Assembly: GCA_035272605.1 (NCBI GenBank)
Contig: DATEQM010000098.1
Span: 1 to 8,264 of the forward strand
Length of the DNA stretch: 8,264 nucleotides
Direction of reading: 5' to 3'
DNA from: JOPF136 sp035272605
GTDB lineage: Bacteria > Acidobacteriota > Terriglobia > Acidiferrales > UBA7541
The notes under the pieces: generated by a model
Seen by the model: only the letters and a program-made list of their open reading frames with translations
Databases searched by the model: none
What the model was told of the DNA's origin: nothing
Shown: positions 1 to 5,058 of the stretch, one piece after another
Position numbering within the stretch: position 1 is the first letter of the stretch
Layout: each line of letters starts with the position of its first letter
Position numbers and translations under genes: made by a program

Positions 1-24
1 GCTTTGTTGCTCGACTGCCTCCCA

Positions 25-53
25 TTGACATAGCTATCTATTATGGCTATCCT
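25..53 (+). promoter_or_regulatory. Candidate sigma70-type promoter and operator of the toxin-antitoxin module
   Basis: A perfect -35 hexamer TTGACA (25-30) is followed after exactly 17 bases by TATCCT (48-53, 4 of 6 matches to TATAAT). The spacer is AT-rich compared with the rest of the window. It carries GCTATC twice as a direct repeat (33-38 and 46-51), and the same stretch reads as an inverted repeat ATAGC (30-34) / GCTAT (46-50). Phd/YefM-type antitoxins commonly repress their own promoter by binding such short repeats, so this is inferred to be the autoregulatory operator. A start site about 7 bases after the -10 would leave almost no 5' leader before the ATG at 63. Confidence 0.5.
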
Positions 54-62
54 AAGGAGAGT

Positions 63-308
63 ATGAAAGTCAGCGTAGCGGATGCCAAGAACAAGCTCCC
101 CGAGCTGATCAGGGCGGTGGAAGACGGCGAAGCGGTGACCATCTGCCGCCGCGGGACGCCGGTGGCGGATATCGTGCGCACGAAGCAACCGTCTCGCAAG
201 AAGAGGAAGCTGGGCACGCTGAAAGGAAAGATCAAAATCATCGACCCGAATTGGTGGAAGCCGATGACGGACGAAGAGGTGGATGCCTTCCTCGACGGCC
301 GCTACTAA
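63..308 (+). CDS. Type II toxin-antitoxin antitoxin, Phd/YefM (VapB-like) family, 81 aa
   Basis: The N-terminal half (residues 1-40) has the Phd/YefM pattern: MKVSVADAKNKLPELI, then an acidic turn (EDGEAVTI), then RRGTPVADIV. This is the dimerising DNA-binding fold. A basic linker follows (KKRKLGTLKGKIKI). The acidic and aromatic C-terminus (DPNWWKPMTDEEVDAFLDG) is the usual toxin-binding tail. The protein would neutralise the adjacent PIN toxin and repress the shared promoter. The start is fixed by the family N-terminus and by AAGGAG at 54-59, although the 3-base spacing to the ATG is short. The TAA at 306-308 directly abuts the toxin ATG. The family call is strong; autorepression is inferred. 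Confidence 0.87.
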   Translation: MKVSVADAKNKLPELIRAVEDGEAVTICRRGTPVADIVRTKQPSRKKRKLGTLKGKIKIIDPNWWKPMTDEEVDAFLDGRY

Positions 309-689
309 ATGAGGCTGCTCCTCGACACAGCCGCACTGATTCTTGCCGTCGAATCGCCACAGCGGCTCACCAAGCGGGGGGCCGCAATTCTGGAGAGCCC
401 GGAAAACATCCTCGAGCTGAGTGCGGTCTCTCTTTCTGAGATCGCGATCAAGGCAGCCCTGGGCAAACTGAGACTCACTGCCGTCACCACGCGCCAAGCT
501 CTCGAGGATCTGGACATCCGCGTACTTCCCTACACGACTGAGCATGCGTTCCGTCTGTTCGAAGTCCCGCTTCACCATACGGACCCCTTTGACCGCCAAA
601 TCATCGCCCAGGCGTTGTGCGAAAACATTCCCGTGCTGACCTGTGATGAGAAATTCAGCCTCTACAAAGGACTCAAGGTCATTTGGTAG
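309..689 (+). CDS. PIN-domain ribonuclease toxin (VapC-like), 126 aa
   Basis: This is a complete single-domain PIN protein of typical length. The metal-binding acidic residues are visible in order: D6 in LLLDTAAL, E44 in SAVSLSEIAIK, D92/D95 in LHHTDPFDRQIIAQA, and D113 in LTCDEKFSLY. The LHH.DPFDR and SxxEIAIK..LGKL signatures match the Sll0205-like PIN toxins, which usually pair with Phd/YefM-type antitoxins as seen here. PIN toxins are Mg2+-dependent endoribonucleases that inhibit translation; the RNA target cannot be deduced from sequence. The ATG follows the antitoxin TAA with zero spacing, so translation probably depends on re-initiation or coupling. No acidic residue is missing, so the toxin looks active. 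Confidence 0.88.
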   Translation: MRLLLDTAALILAVESPQRLTKRGAAILESPENILELSAVSLSEIAIKAALGKLRLTAVTTRQALEDLDIRVLPYTTEHAFRLFEVPLHHTDPFDRQIIAQALCENIPVLTCDEKFSLYKGLKVIW

Positions 690-738
690 TTTTAGAGCAG
701 CGGCCAGTGCCGACGGAATCGGGACGCAAACAGCGGGG

Positions 739-1500
739 TCAGCTCGGAAGGACGACGGTGGTGCCGGAGGCTTCGTTCATCTGGCGCGTGGCGTCTTTAT
801 CGAGTTCCGCGAGGGGGAACGAGCGCCGCAGGCCTTCGCGCGTGATGTAGGTGAGGCGGTCCCCTGAGAACGTGAATGCGGACGCGAGCACGACCTGGCC
901 GTCCTTGCGAACCAGGATGAACTCGCCGACGTCGGGCAGGGGCGCAACGGGCGCAGGAGCGGCGTACTGGACGGGAGCCGGAGCGGGCTGCTCGACAGCG
1001 TACTGCTCAGGCTCCTGCGAATAGACGGGCTGCTGCGAGTAGGCGGACTGCTGCGCGGTGTCGTAGGAATCGTCGCCGAAACCATAGTCAAAGCCATAGT
1101 CGTACGGGTAGTAGTAATAGCCCGGGTAGCCCGCGCCATAGATGTAGATGCCTCGGCCGCGGTGCCAGCGTCCGTGATGATCGCGCCAGGGGCGAGAGGT
1201 GGCCACGCGGGAATTCAAACCGCGCGTGCGTGCGAAACTGCGCGAGGCGTATGTTCGATTCAGGTGTGAAGCCACTTGCGGCGCAGCGCGAACCATGGGT
1301 GCGCGAGCGATGGGCGCGCGGGACGTGCCGCTGAATCCGTGGGAGGCGCCGCCAAATCCGCGAGACATGCCGCTGGTCCCGCGGGACATACCGCCCATCC
1401 CGCGGGCTCCTCCTCGCTGAGCCCATGCCGGGGCGGTGCAGGCAAGCACGAAAGCCGCGCCCGATACTGCCACAAACCCGGCTTTGATTGCTCTCGTCAT
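739..1500 (-). CDS. Secreted Gly/Ser/Arg- and Tyr/Pro/Gln-rich protein of unknown function, 253 aa
   Basis: The function is not recognised. Residues 1-27 form a Sec signal peptide (basic MTRAIK, hydrophobic core, AWA cleavage before Q28). A weak lipobox-like VLAC at 18-21 is an alternative. Residues 38-61 hold about four seven-residue repeats (MSRGTSG, MSRGFGG, ASHGFSG, TSR). An Arg/Ala/Pro stretch follows, then HHGRWHRG (108-115), a Tyr/Gly block (118-141) with four consecutive tyrosines, and a Gln/Pro/Ala linker (149-189). The C-terminus (193-253) looks folded: GEFILVRKDGQVV, DRLTYITREG, RSFPLAELDKDAT and a final TTVVLPS. From memory this resembles a C-terminal domain common in acidobacterial exported proteins. 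A role in the envelope or extracellular matrix is inferred only from export and composition. The start is set by the signal peptide; the Shine-Dalgarno match is poor. Confidence 0.82.
   Translation of the reverse strand: MTRAIKAGFVAVSGAAFVLACTAPAWAQRGGARGMGGMSRGTSGMSRGFGGASHGFSGTSRAPIARAPMVRAAPQVASHLNRTYASRSFARTRGLNSRVATSRPWRDHHGRWHRGRGIYIYGAGYPGYYYYPYDYGFDYGFGDDSYDTAQQSAYSQQPVYSQEPEQYAVEQPAPAPVQYAAPAPVAPLPDVGEFILVRKDGQVVLASAFTFSGDRLTYITREGLRRSFPLAELDKDATRQMNEASGTTVVLPS
1318..1389 (-). repeat. Tandem 21-bp repeats encoding Met/Ala-Ser-Arg/His-Gly heptads
   Basis: About 3.5 in-frame copies of a 21-bp unit encode MSRGTSG, MSRGFGG, ASHGFSG and TSR at residues 38-61 of the secreted protein. Copies are diverged in DNA but keep the S-R/H-G spacing. 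The unit is a multiple of three, so copy-number change would not break the frame. Confidence 0.6.
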
Positions 1501-1503
1501 GTC

Positions 1504-1580
1504 GAGAGGCCCTACCCTACTTACTTAGACGCACGGCGTGAGAGGTCGGATGCCACGAACTTCGGAATCGGGCCTCTCAC
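1504..1580 (-). promoter_or_regulatory. Leader with mutually exclusive base-pairing segments upstream of the secreted-protein gene
   Basis: On the minus strand, segment A (1580-1570) reads GTGAGAGGCCC. Segment B (1547-1538) reads GACCTCTCAC and can pair with A over 8 consecutive Watson-Crick pairs (1538-1545 with 1573-1580), plus a wobble and one further pair. Segment C (1512-1504) reads GGGCCTCTC and can pair with A over 9 perfect pairs (1504-1512 with 1570-1578). B and C compete for the same bases of A. C ends three bases before the ATG at 1500-1498, so A-C pairing would mask the initiation region. Complementarity is read directly; a regulatory switch is inferred. Confidence 0.4.
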
Positions 1581-1586
1581 ACGGGT

Positions 1587-1615
1587 ATCGTACGCCTGTC
1601 CTGCCCTAGGCACAA
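1587..1615 (-). promoter_or_regulatory. Weak candidate promoter for the secreted-protein gene
   Basis: On the minus strand TTGTGC (1615-1610) and TACGAT (1592-1587) are separated by 17 bases. Matches to the sigma70 consensus are 3 of 6 and 4 of 6. A start site about 7 bases downstream would fall near 1580, exactly at the first switchable segment of the leader. The geometry is good but the hexamers are weak. Confidence 0.3.
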
Positions 1616-1642
1616 GGTGCCGCTGCCGAGACATTCGCCGCA

Positions 1643-1659
1643 GATTCGCGCGATTCGCG
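1643..1659. repeat. Short direct repeat GATTCGCG
   Basis: GATTCGCG occurs at 1643-1650 and again at 1652-1659, a 9-bp period, in the intergenic space between the cytochrome stop (1679) and the secreted-protein gene. It could be a binding site for a regulator or a chance GC-rich repeat. No terminator T-tract is seen here. Confidence 0.3.
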
Positions 1660-1678
1660 GGCCATCGGGTGGTCGCTT

Positions 1679-2170
1679 TTACTTGAGCGATTGGATGGAT
1701 TTGAGGTACTGCGTCAAGTTGGCGAGCCTCACGTTTCCCCAGTCTGTGTCATTTTCGATTTGATGAAAGACGGGTCCCCAGACAGGCATCTCGCGGGAGC
1801 CGTGAGCGGCCAGTGCATCGTCGCCCATGATGGTCTTGCGCATGCGATCCTCGGGAAACCTCCCGCCGTTGTTTATGGCCAAGCGCGTCAGATCGGGGAC
1901 CTTCGGTTTGAGCGCCACGGCGGCGGGACCGTTGCCTTTTGCGTCCTTGCCATGGCAGGAAGCGCAATACGCGCGGAAAAGATCCGGGCCCTTGACGGAT
2001 CGAATCAGGGGCGGGGGTTCCTGCGAGGCTGGTGCTTTTGGGGCCGTCTGAGACTGAGCGCCGAAGACAGCGATCGCCGCGCAGCATAGCGCACCGCTGA
2101 CCAGAAGAAAGACTTGCCGCTTGATCATTTCACGTTGAAGCTTCATTTTCCGGTCGTAGGGGCGCGCCAT
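1679..2170 (-). CDS. Exported monohaem c-type cytochrome, 163 aa
   Basis: This is a class I cytochrome c. The haem attachment motif CASCH lies at residues 69-73 (C69, C72, H73 as proximal ligand), and a likely distal methionine is M128 in REMPVWGPVF. The C-terminal helix ends NLTQYLKSIQSLK. A basic N-region and hydrophobic stretch (about 20-37) ending FGA before QSQ form a signal peptide or anchor, followed by a Pro/Ala linker (41-54). Haem is attached outside the cytoplasmic membrane, so the role is electron transfer there; the partner is unknown. I chose the ATG at 2170 because AGGGG lies 6 bases upstream and a TACAAT box sits 35 bases upstream. In-frame ATGs at 2146 and 2128 are alternatives; 2128 would give a more classical short signal peptide. 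Any longer frame is antisense to the neighbouring crotonase gene. Confidence 0.85.
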   Translation of the reverse strand: MARPYDRKMKLQREMIKRQVFLLVSGALCCAAIAVFGAQSQTAPKAPASQEPPPLIRSVKGPDLFRAYCASCHGKDAKGNGPAAVALKPKVPDLTRLAINNGGRFPEDRMRKTIMGDDALAAHGSREMPVWGPVFHQIENDTDWGNVRLANLTQYLKSIQSLK

Positions 2171-2204
2171 GGCGTGCCCCTGCCGCAGCGCCTTCCCGGA
2201 AAGG

Positions 2205-2235
2205 ATTGTACCGTGCTTCAGCTCTGGCGCGGCAA
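2205..2235 (-). promoter_or_regulatory. Candidate promoter of the cytochrome c gene
   Basis: On the minus strand TTGCCG (2235-2230, 4 of 6) and TACAAT (2210-2205, 5 of 6) are separated by 19 bases, slightly longer than optimal. The predicted start lies near 2198, giving a leader of about 28 bases before the ATG at 2170. It lies inside a 106-bp gap, which suggests the cytochrome can be transcribed independently of the upstream crotonase. Confidence 0.35.
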
Positions 2236-2247
2236 ATCCCGCACGGT
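2210..2247. repeat. Inverted repeat ACCGTGC / GCACGGT
   Basis: Two perfect 7-bp arms (2210-2216 and 2241-2247) enclose 24 bases. The arms flank the candidate -35 and overlap the edge of the candidate -10 of the cytochrome gene, as an operator might. No T-run follows on either strand, so a classic intrinsic terminator for the upstream crotonase gene is unlikely. Confidence 0.4.
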
Positions 2248-2276
2248 GGGAAATCGAGCAATGAAGCGGTTGCTGG

Positions 2277-3062
2277 CTAGCGTCCCTGGAAGATGACCTT
2301 ATCGCGGAAGTTGCGGGCGCCGTGCTCGACGAGGGCAGCCACGGCGCCGCGCATGTCTTCGGTGCGAAACAATGGCGGGGCCACCTGGTCCACAACCCGG
2401 TCGGCCGCACGCACGCCGCTCTCCAAGAAAGCGCGCACGATGCGCTTGCCCGCGGCGAAGGCCAGGGTGGGGCCGTTGGCAAGGCGTTCTGCGAAGGCCC
2501 GAGTCTGCGAGGCAAACGTATCGTCCGGCACGACGCGATTCACGATGTTCCAGCGCTCGAAGGTCGCGGCGTCGTACTGGTCGGCGGTGTAGATGATTTC
2601 GCGGGCGCGGCCCGGCCCGGCTCGTTCCGCCAAGCGTTGCACGCCGCCCAGCAGCGTGGTGGTTCCGATGTTGGCCTCGAGCTGCCCGAAGCGGGCGGAG
2701 GCCGCCGCCCAGATGAGATCGCAAGCGAGCACCAGCTCCAGCCCTCCGCCGACGCACATCCCTTGGACGGCGGCCAGGGTTGGGAATGGCAGTTCCTCGA
2801 GGTCGGCAATCATTTGCAGGTGGGACGTAAAACTCTCTCTCGCGCCACTCTCCGTCTTTCCCTTGAAGGCGCTGACATCGGCTCCCGCGCAGAAGATTTT
2901 CCCCTCGGCCCGGAGTAGCAGCGCCCTCAGCGGAAGCCGTTGGAGTTTCTTTACAGCGGCGAGGAGGTCTTCGATCAGTTCCGCGCTGAGCAGATTGAGG
3001 GGCGGATTCGCGAGCGTAACGATGCCCAGCGGGCCCGCAGTTTCGAAGTTCACCTTGTCCAT
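2277..3062 (-). CDS. Enoyl-CoA hydratase/isomerase (crotonase) family protein, 261 aa
   Basis: This is a full-length crotonase-fold protein. NPPLNLL (19-25) is the typical N-terminal motif. CAGADVSAF (58-66) and GMCVGGGLEL (101-110) form the oxyanion hole that polarises the CoA thioester. Both acid/base glutamates of classical enoyl-CoA hydratase are present: E109 in GGGLE and E129 in FGQLEANIG. The C-terminus ends with the usual helix and an F.GR motif. Hydration of 2-enoyl-CoA in fatty-acid or aromatic acyl-CoA breakdown is therefore plausible, but crotonases vary widely and the substrate is not assignable. The ATG at 3062 is chosen because GGGAGG (3073-3068) lies 5 bases upstream; a 23-residue GTG extension to 3131 is unlikely. 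No other beta-oxidation gene lies nearby. Downstream is the cytochrome c, after 106 bp. Confidence 0.88.
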   Translation of the reverse strand: MDKVNFETAGPLGIVTLANPPLNLLSAELIEDLLAAVKKLQRLPLRALLLRAEGKIFCAGADVSAFKGKTESGARESFTSHLQMIADLEELPFPTLAAVQGMCVGGGLELVLACDLIWAAASARFGQLEANIGTTTLLGGVQRLAERAGPGRAREIIYTADQYDAATFERWNIVNRVVPDDTFASQTRAFAERLANGPTLAFAAGKRIVRAFLESGVRAADRVVDQVAPPLFRTEDMRGAVAALVEHGARNFRDKVIFQGR

Positions 3063-3125
3063 GAGGGCCTCCCTGCTTCCATTGGTTTCAACGCGTCTCC
3101 CCTTAGATGCCTGTGAGTTCCGAAA

Positions 3126-3141
3126 GATCACGCGAGATCAC
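3126..3141. repeat. Direct repeat GATCAC spaced one helical turn
   Basis: GATCAC occurs at 3126-3131 and 3136-3141, 10 bp apart, in the 113-bp gap upstream of the crotonase gene. Sites on the same face of the helix can bind a dimeric regulator. No good promoter hexamers were found beside it, so the role is open. Confidence 0.25.
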
Positions 3142-3175
3142 CCGGCAGAGGGACGGCAAGGGCTGAAATGATTGT

Positions 3176-3757
3176 CTACTGTAATTTCCAGAAATCCTCA
3201 CAGTCGAGGATTTCGAGGCCGAGGAGAGATTGGAGGGGTGAAGTCTTTTTCACCCAGGCAACCCGCGCGAGCGCGCGCAAGAAAGCTGGCGGTTTTTGGA
3301 CCCACATCTGTTCGCCGGCCTTCCACACCGCCTTTGTGGCGATGCAAGCTCCCCGCCGGCTGACATCCAACGTGTTGGTCAGTTCCTGCCTGCCGGTGGA
3401 ATCCGTCTTGCGGCTGATGACAATCGGAAGGTTACGAGCGATGCGGGGCTCTCTCTGCACGCGTTTATATAATTCCGCCGCGGACATGGAGAGTTGCAAG
3501 AACTGGTCCCGCTGCTCTTGACCTAGGGATTTCGCACTTGCGACCAGAATCGTGGTCACGCTGATGAGCTCAGAAACAAAATGGAGAATGTTCATACGAT
3601 CGGAGCCGGCCGGATCGCCTTCGGACAAGCGAGCACGATGCTGCGCGAAACGTTCGGACGCGATGTTGTAGAAATGAATCGGGCAAAAAGGCCGGCCCTC
3701 GAAAGTAGCTTCCGCGCCGTTCGAGCAGCCAGCCGTTCCGCACTGATGCTGACTCAT
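3176..3757 (-). CDS. PilZ-domain protein with N-terminal Cys/His cluster, 193 aa
   Basis: Three parts are visible. Residues 6-28 carry C6-x4-C11-x13-C25-x2-H28, spacing that could bind one zinc ion. Residues 54-101 look helical. Residues 102-185 are PilZ-like: REPRIARNLPIVISR, then DVSRRGACI (131-139), which fits the (D/N)xSxxG motif, then a final strand ending LLGLEIL. PilZ domains usually bind cyclic di-GMP through an RxxxR plus DxSxxG pair. Here the arginines are spaced RxxRxxR (R102, R105, R108), so the first motif is imperfect and ligand binding is uncertain. The start is ATG at 3757; TTG at 3766 would add three residues. Neither has a good Shine-Dalgarno. It lies 63 bp downstream of, and in the same frame as, the 62-residue gene. 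A cytoplasmic regulatory or adaptor role is inferred. Confidence 0.78.
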   Translation of the reverse strand: MSQHQCGTAGCSNGAEATFEGRPFCPIHFYNIASERFAQHRARLSEGDPAGSDRMNILHFVSELISVTTILVASAKSLGQEQRDQFLQLSMSAAELYKRVQREPRIARNLPIVISRKTDSTGRQELTNTLDVSRRGACIATKAVWKAGEQMWVQKPPAFLRALARVAWVKKTSPLQSLLGLEILDCEDFWKLQ

Positions 3758-3820
3758 ATGGACCAACGAGCCGAGATTACCATTTCGATTGCCCGGCCGT
3801 GGCCAGCTTTTTCCCCGTTG

Positions 3821-4009
3821 TCACTTCGTCTCCAAGGATTGCAGGCGGTCGTCGAGGTCTTTGACGAGGGCGAACAGCGCGGCGGCCAGATTCTGAATGT
3901 CCTGCCCGGTGGCTTCGCGTGCCGGGTCCAATCCAGGTAATCGGACTGCTGTGCCGCCGGCCAAGAGGATGGTAGCACTTCCATCCAGATCGGTAGTGAT
4001 CACTGCCAT
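3821..4009 (-). CDS. Small helical (possible coiled-coil) protein of unknown function, 62 aa
   Basis: The family is not recognised. Residues 1-26 look like short strands with a Gly turn (TILLAGGTAVRLPG). Residues 36-60 form an amphipathic helix with heptad-like hydrophobics at I38, L41, L45, L48, L52, L56 and L59, suggesting a dimer or small-oligomer coiled coil. The ATG at 4009 has an excellent Shine-Dalgarno GGGAGGG (4022-4016) with a 6-base spacer. That is the main evidence that this short gene is real and that the open frame extending to 4483 is not all coding. It probably shares a transcript with the PilZ gene 63 bp downstream, in the same frame after a TGA. No signal peptide or membrane segment is seen. 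Confidence 0.65.
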   Translation of the reverse strand: MAVITTDLDGSATILLAGGTAVRLPGLDPAREATGQDIQNLAAALFALVKDLDDRLQSLETK

Positions 4010-4397
4010 GTGAATCCCTCCCTGTAAAGGGGCTTTGCCAAATGTACCATTGGCTTCGGATGTGAGGGTGAATGACTGTGGGTGAGGCTCCCGCGCTTTC
4101 TCGAGTGGCGCAGAGGATGGGGCACTGCCTAGGACCAAGGCCTGTCCCAGCCGCCCGCTCAAGGGAGGAACATGGCGGCGTAAAGCTGCCGCTACAACAA
4201 GAGCCGGATGCTGACGAGCAAGGAGGCGGGAGCAGATGCAGGAGAGTTCCCTGCCCTGCCGGCGTGCGAGGCTTTCCGCGAGATGACGACCATCACCAGG
4301 GGACGTGATGGCGCTCACATAGGCACCCGGCGGCGGCGTGGTAATGAAGGATTGAGGCGCACGGAGTTGCGTCCGGGCGGGGGCACGGAGGCAAGCC
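4010..4397. other. Divergent intergenic region between the 62-residue gene and the universal stress gene
   Basis: The 388 bases separate the leftward and rightward blocks and should hold both promoters. I see no convincing -35/-10 pair on either strand. Contents are the GGGAGGG ribosome site for the leftward gene (4016-4022), an imperfect dyad (4037-4054), and GGAGG (4387-4391) six bases before the rightward ATG. A three-codon ORF (4172-4183, ATG GCG GCG TAA) sits behind a strong GGGAGGA. Open frames on both strands have compositions unlike real proteins and are not called. Confidence 0.6.
4037..4054. promoter_or_regulatory. 18-bp imperfect dyad, candidate operator
   Basis: GCCAA and TTGGC arms flank a central GTAC, so 7 of 9 base pairs are symmetric about 4045/4046. 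It lies 28 bp upstream of the 62-residue gene's start and overlaps a minus-strand TACATT that could act as its -10. Size and symmetry suit a dimeric helix-turn-helix repressor. No regulator gene is adjacent. Confidence 0.35.
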
Positions 4398-4832
4398 ATG
4401 AAAGTGCTGTTGGCGGTGGATGGTTCGAGGTATTCGGAGGCGGCCCTGGAGGCCATGGTGACGCAGCGCAACCCGCGCGACACTGAAGTGCTGGTGACCC
4501 ACGTTGTGGCGCCGATCTCGGTTACGCCTCCGCCTCAGATGGCCGCCGGATATACGCCGGAACTGCAAAACCAAGTGGAGGAAGCCGAGAAGCTGGTGGA
4601 GCGCTGTGCGAAGAGGCTGCGGGAAGCCGGCTTTCGGGCGGCCACGGAGGTTCGTAAAGGGGATGTGCGGGAGGAAATCATCGACGCGGCGGCGAAGTGG
4701 GGTGCGGACAAAATCGTGCTGGGCTCGCACGGACGGAGCGGAATCCAGTGGCTGTTGCTGGGCAGCGTAGCGGAGTTCGTGGCCCGGCATGCGAAGTGTT
4801 CGGTGGAAATCGTCCGCAACCGGACGGCATGA
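4398..4832 (+). CDS. Universal stress protein, UspA family, 144 aa
   Basis: A single Usp domain spans the whole protein. The N-terminal strand KVLLAVDGS places D8 at the nucleotide site. The C-terminal motif G109-x2-G112-x9-G122-S123 is the complete ATP-binding signature (GSHGRSG then GS). This puts it among the ATP-binding Usp proteins rather than the UspA type that lacks the motif. AEFVARHAKCSVEIVR is the standard last helix and strand. Such proteins are cytoplasmic dimers associated with survival under starvation or respiratory and redox stress; the partner is unknown. GGAGG (4387-4391) six bases upstream fixes the start. The 222-bp gap to sdhC argues against tight co-transcription, though both genes read in the same direction. 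Confidence 0.93.
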   Translation: MKVLLAVDGSRYSEAALEAMVTQRNPRDTEVLVTHVVAPISVTPPPQMAAGYTPELQNQVEEAEKLVERCAKRLREAGFRAATEVRKGDVREEIIDAAAKWGADKIVLGSHGRSGIQWLLLGSVAEFVARHAKCSVEIVRNRTA

Positions 4833-4983
4833 GAGTGGCCGGCAACCGGTGTGGAGCGTTGCAGACAGAGGGGGCTGGGTGTACGTTATCGGGCGGCCGG
4901 GAACTGAAAATAGAAATTGCGAGTGAGTTGCTGGTGGTGTGGCACTTTTTGGTTTTTCCGGGCATCGAATGAGGAGAGGTTCG

Positions 4984-5058
4984 GTGCGGGCAACCGAGGT
5001 GGACATGGAGAGAAGGAAGAATTTGCGCCTGCGGGCCAGTGTGACGGTGACGCGATGA
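4984..5058 (+). CDS. Possible 24-residue leader ORF overlapping the sdhC start
   Basis: A GTG at 4984 is preceded by a strong AGGAGAGG (4972-4979, 4-base spacer). It opens a frame of 24 residues, basic in the middle (MERRKNLRLR), ending in TGA at 5056-5058. That TGA overlaps the sdhC ATG (5055-5057) as ATGA, the classic arrangement for translational coupling. An ATG at 4969 in the same frame would give 29 residues and one at 5005 would give 17. sdhC itself lacks a good ribosome site, which makes coupling plausible. There is no homology or composition evidence that the peptide itself matters. Confidence 0.3.
   Translation: MRATEVDMERRKNLRLRASVTVTR

Noticed and set aside
701..712. CGGC-CAGT-GCCG hairpin in the convergent gap after the toxin gene
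   Set aside because: The stem has only four pairs and no T-tract follows on either strand, so it is not supportable as a terminator.
1276..1686. 136-codon plus-strand ORF over the secreted-protein gene
   Set aside because: It is antisense to the signal peptide and repeat region of a better-supported gene and has no recognisable motif.
2171..2515. Upstream extension of the cytochrome c ORF
   Set aside because: The added sequence beyond about 2277 is antisense-frame shadow of the crotonase gene, and the export signal begins after 2170.
4172..4183. Three-codon ORF (Met-Ala-Ala) behind a strong GGGAGGA
   Set aside because: Too short to judge; purine-rich Shine-Dalgarno-like sequences recur by chance in this region and nothing else supports translation.
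4010..4483. Upstream extension of the 62-residue ORF to 220 residues
   Set aside because: The extension lacks protein-like composition and overlaps the start of the universal stress gene, and the strong GGGAGGG site marks the start at 4009.
4940..4957. Possible sigma54 -24/-12 promoter before sdhC
   Set aside because: TGGCAC matches the -24 element, but the -12 region reads GGTTT instead of TTGC(A/T), so the essential GC is absent.
4943..4957. T-rich stretch as an intrinsic terminator after the universal stress gene
   Set aside because: No stable GC-rich stem directly precedes the T-run; only 3-4 weak pairs can be drawn.
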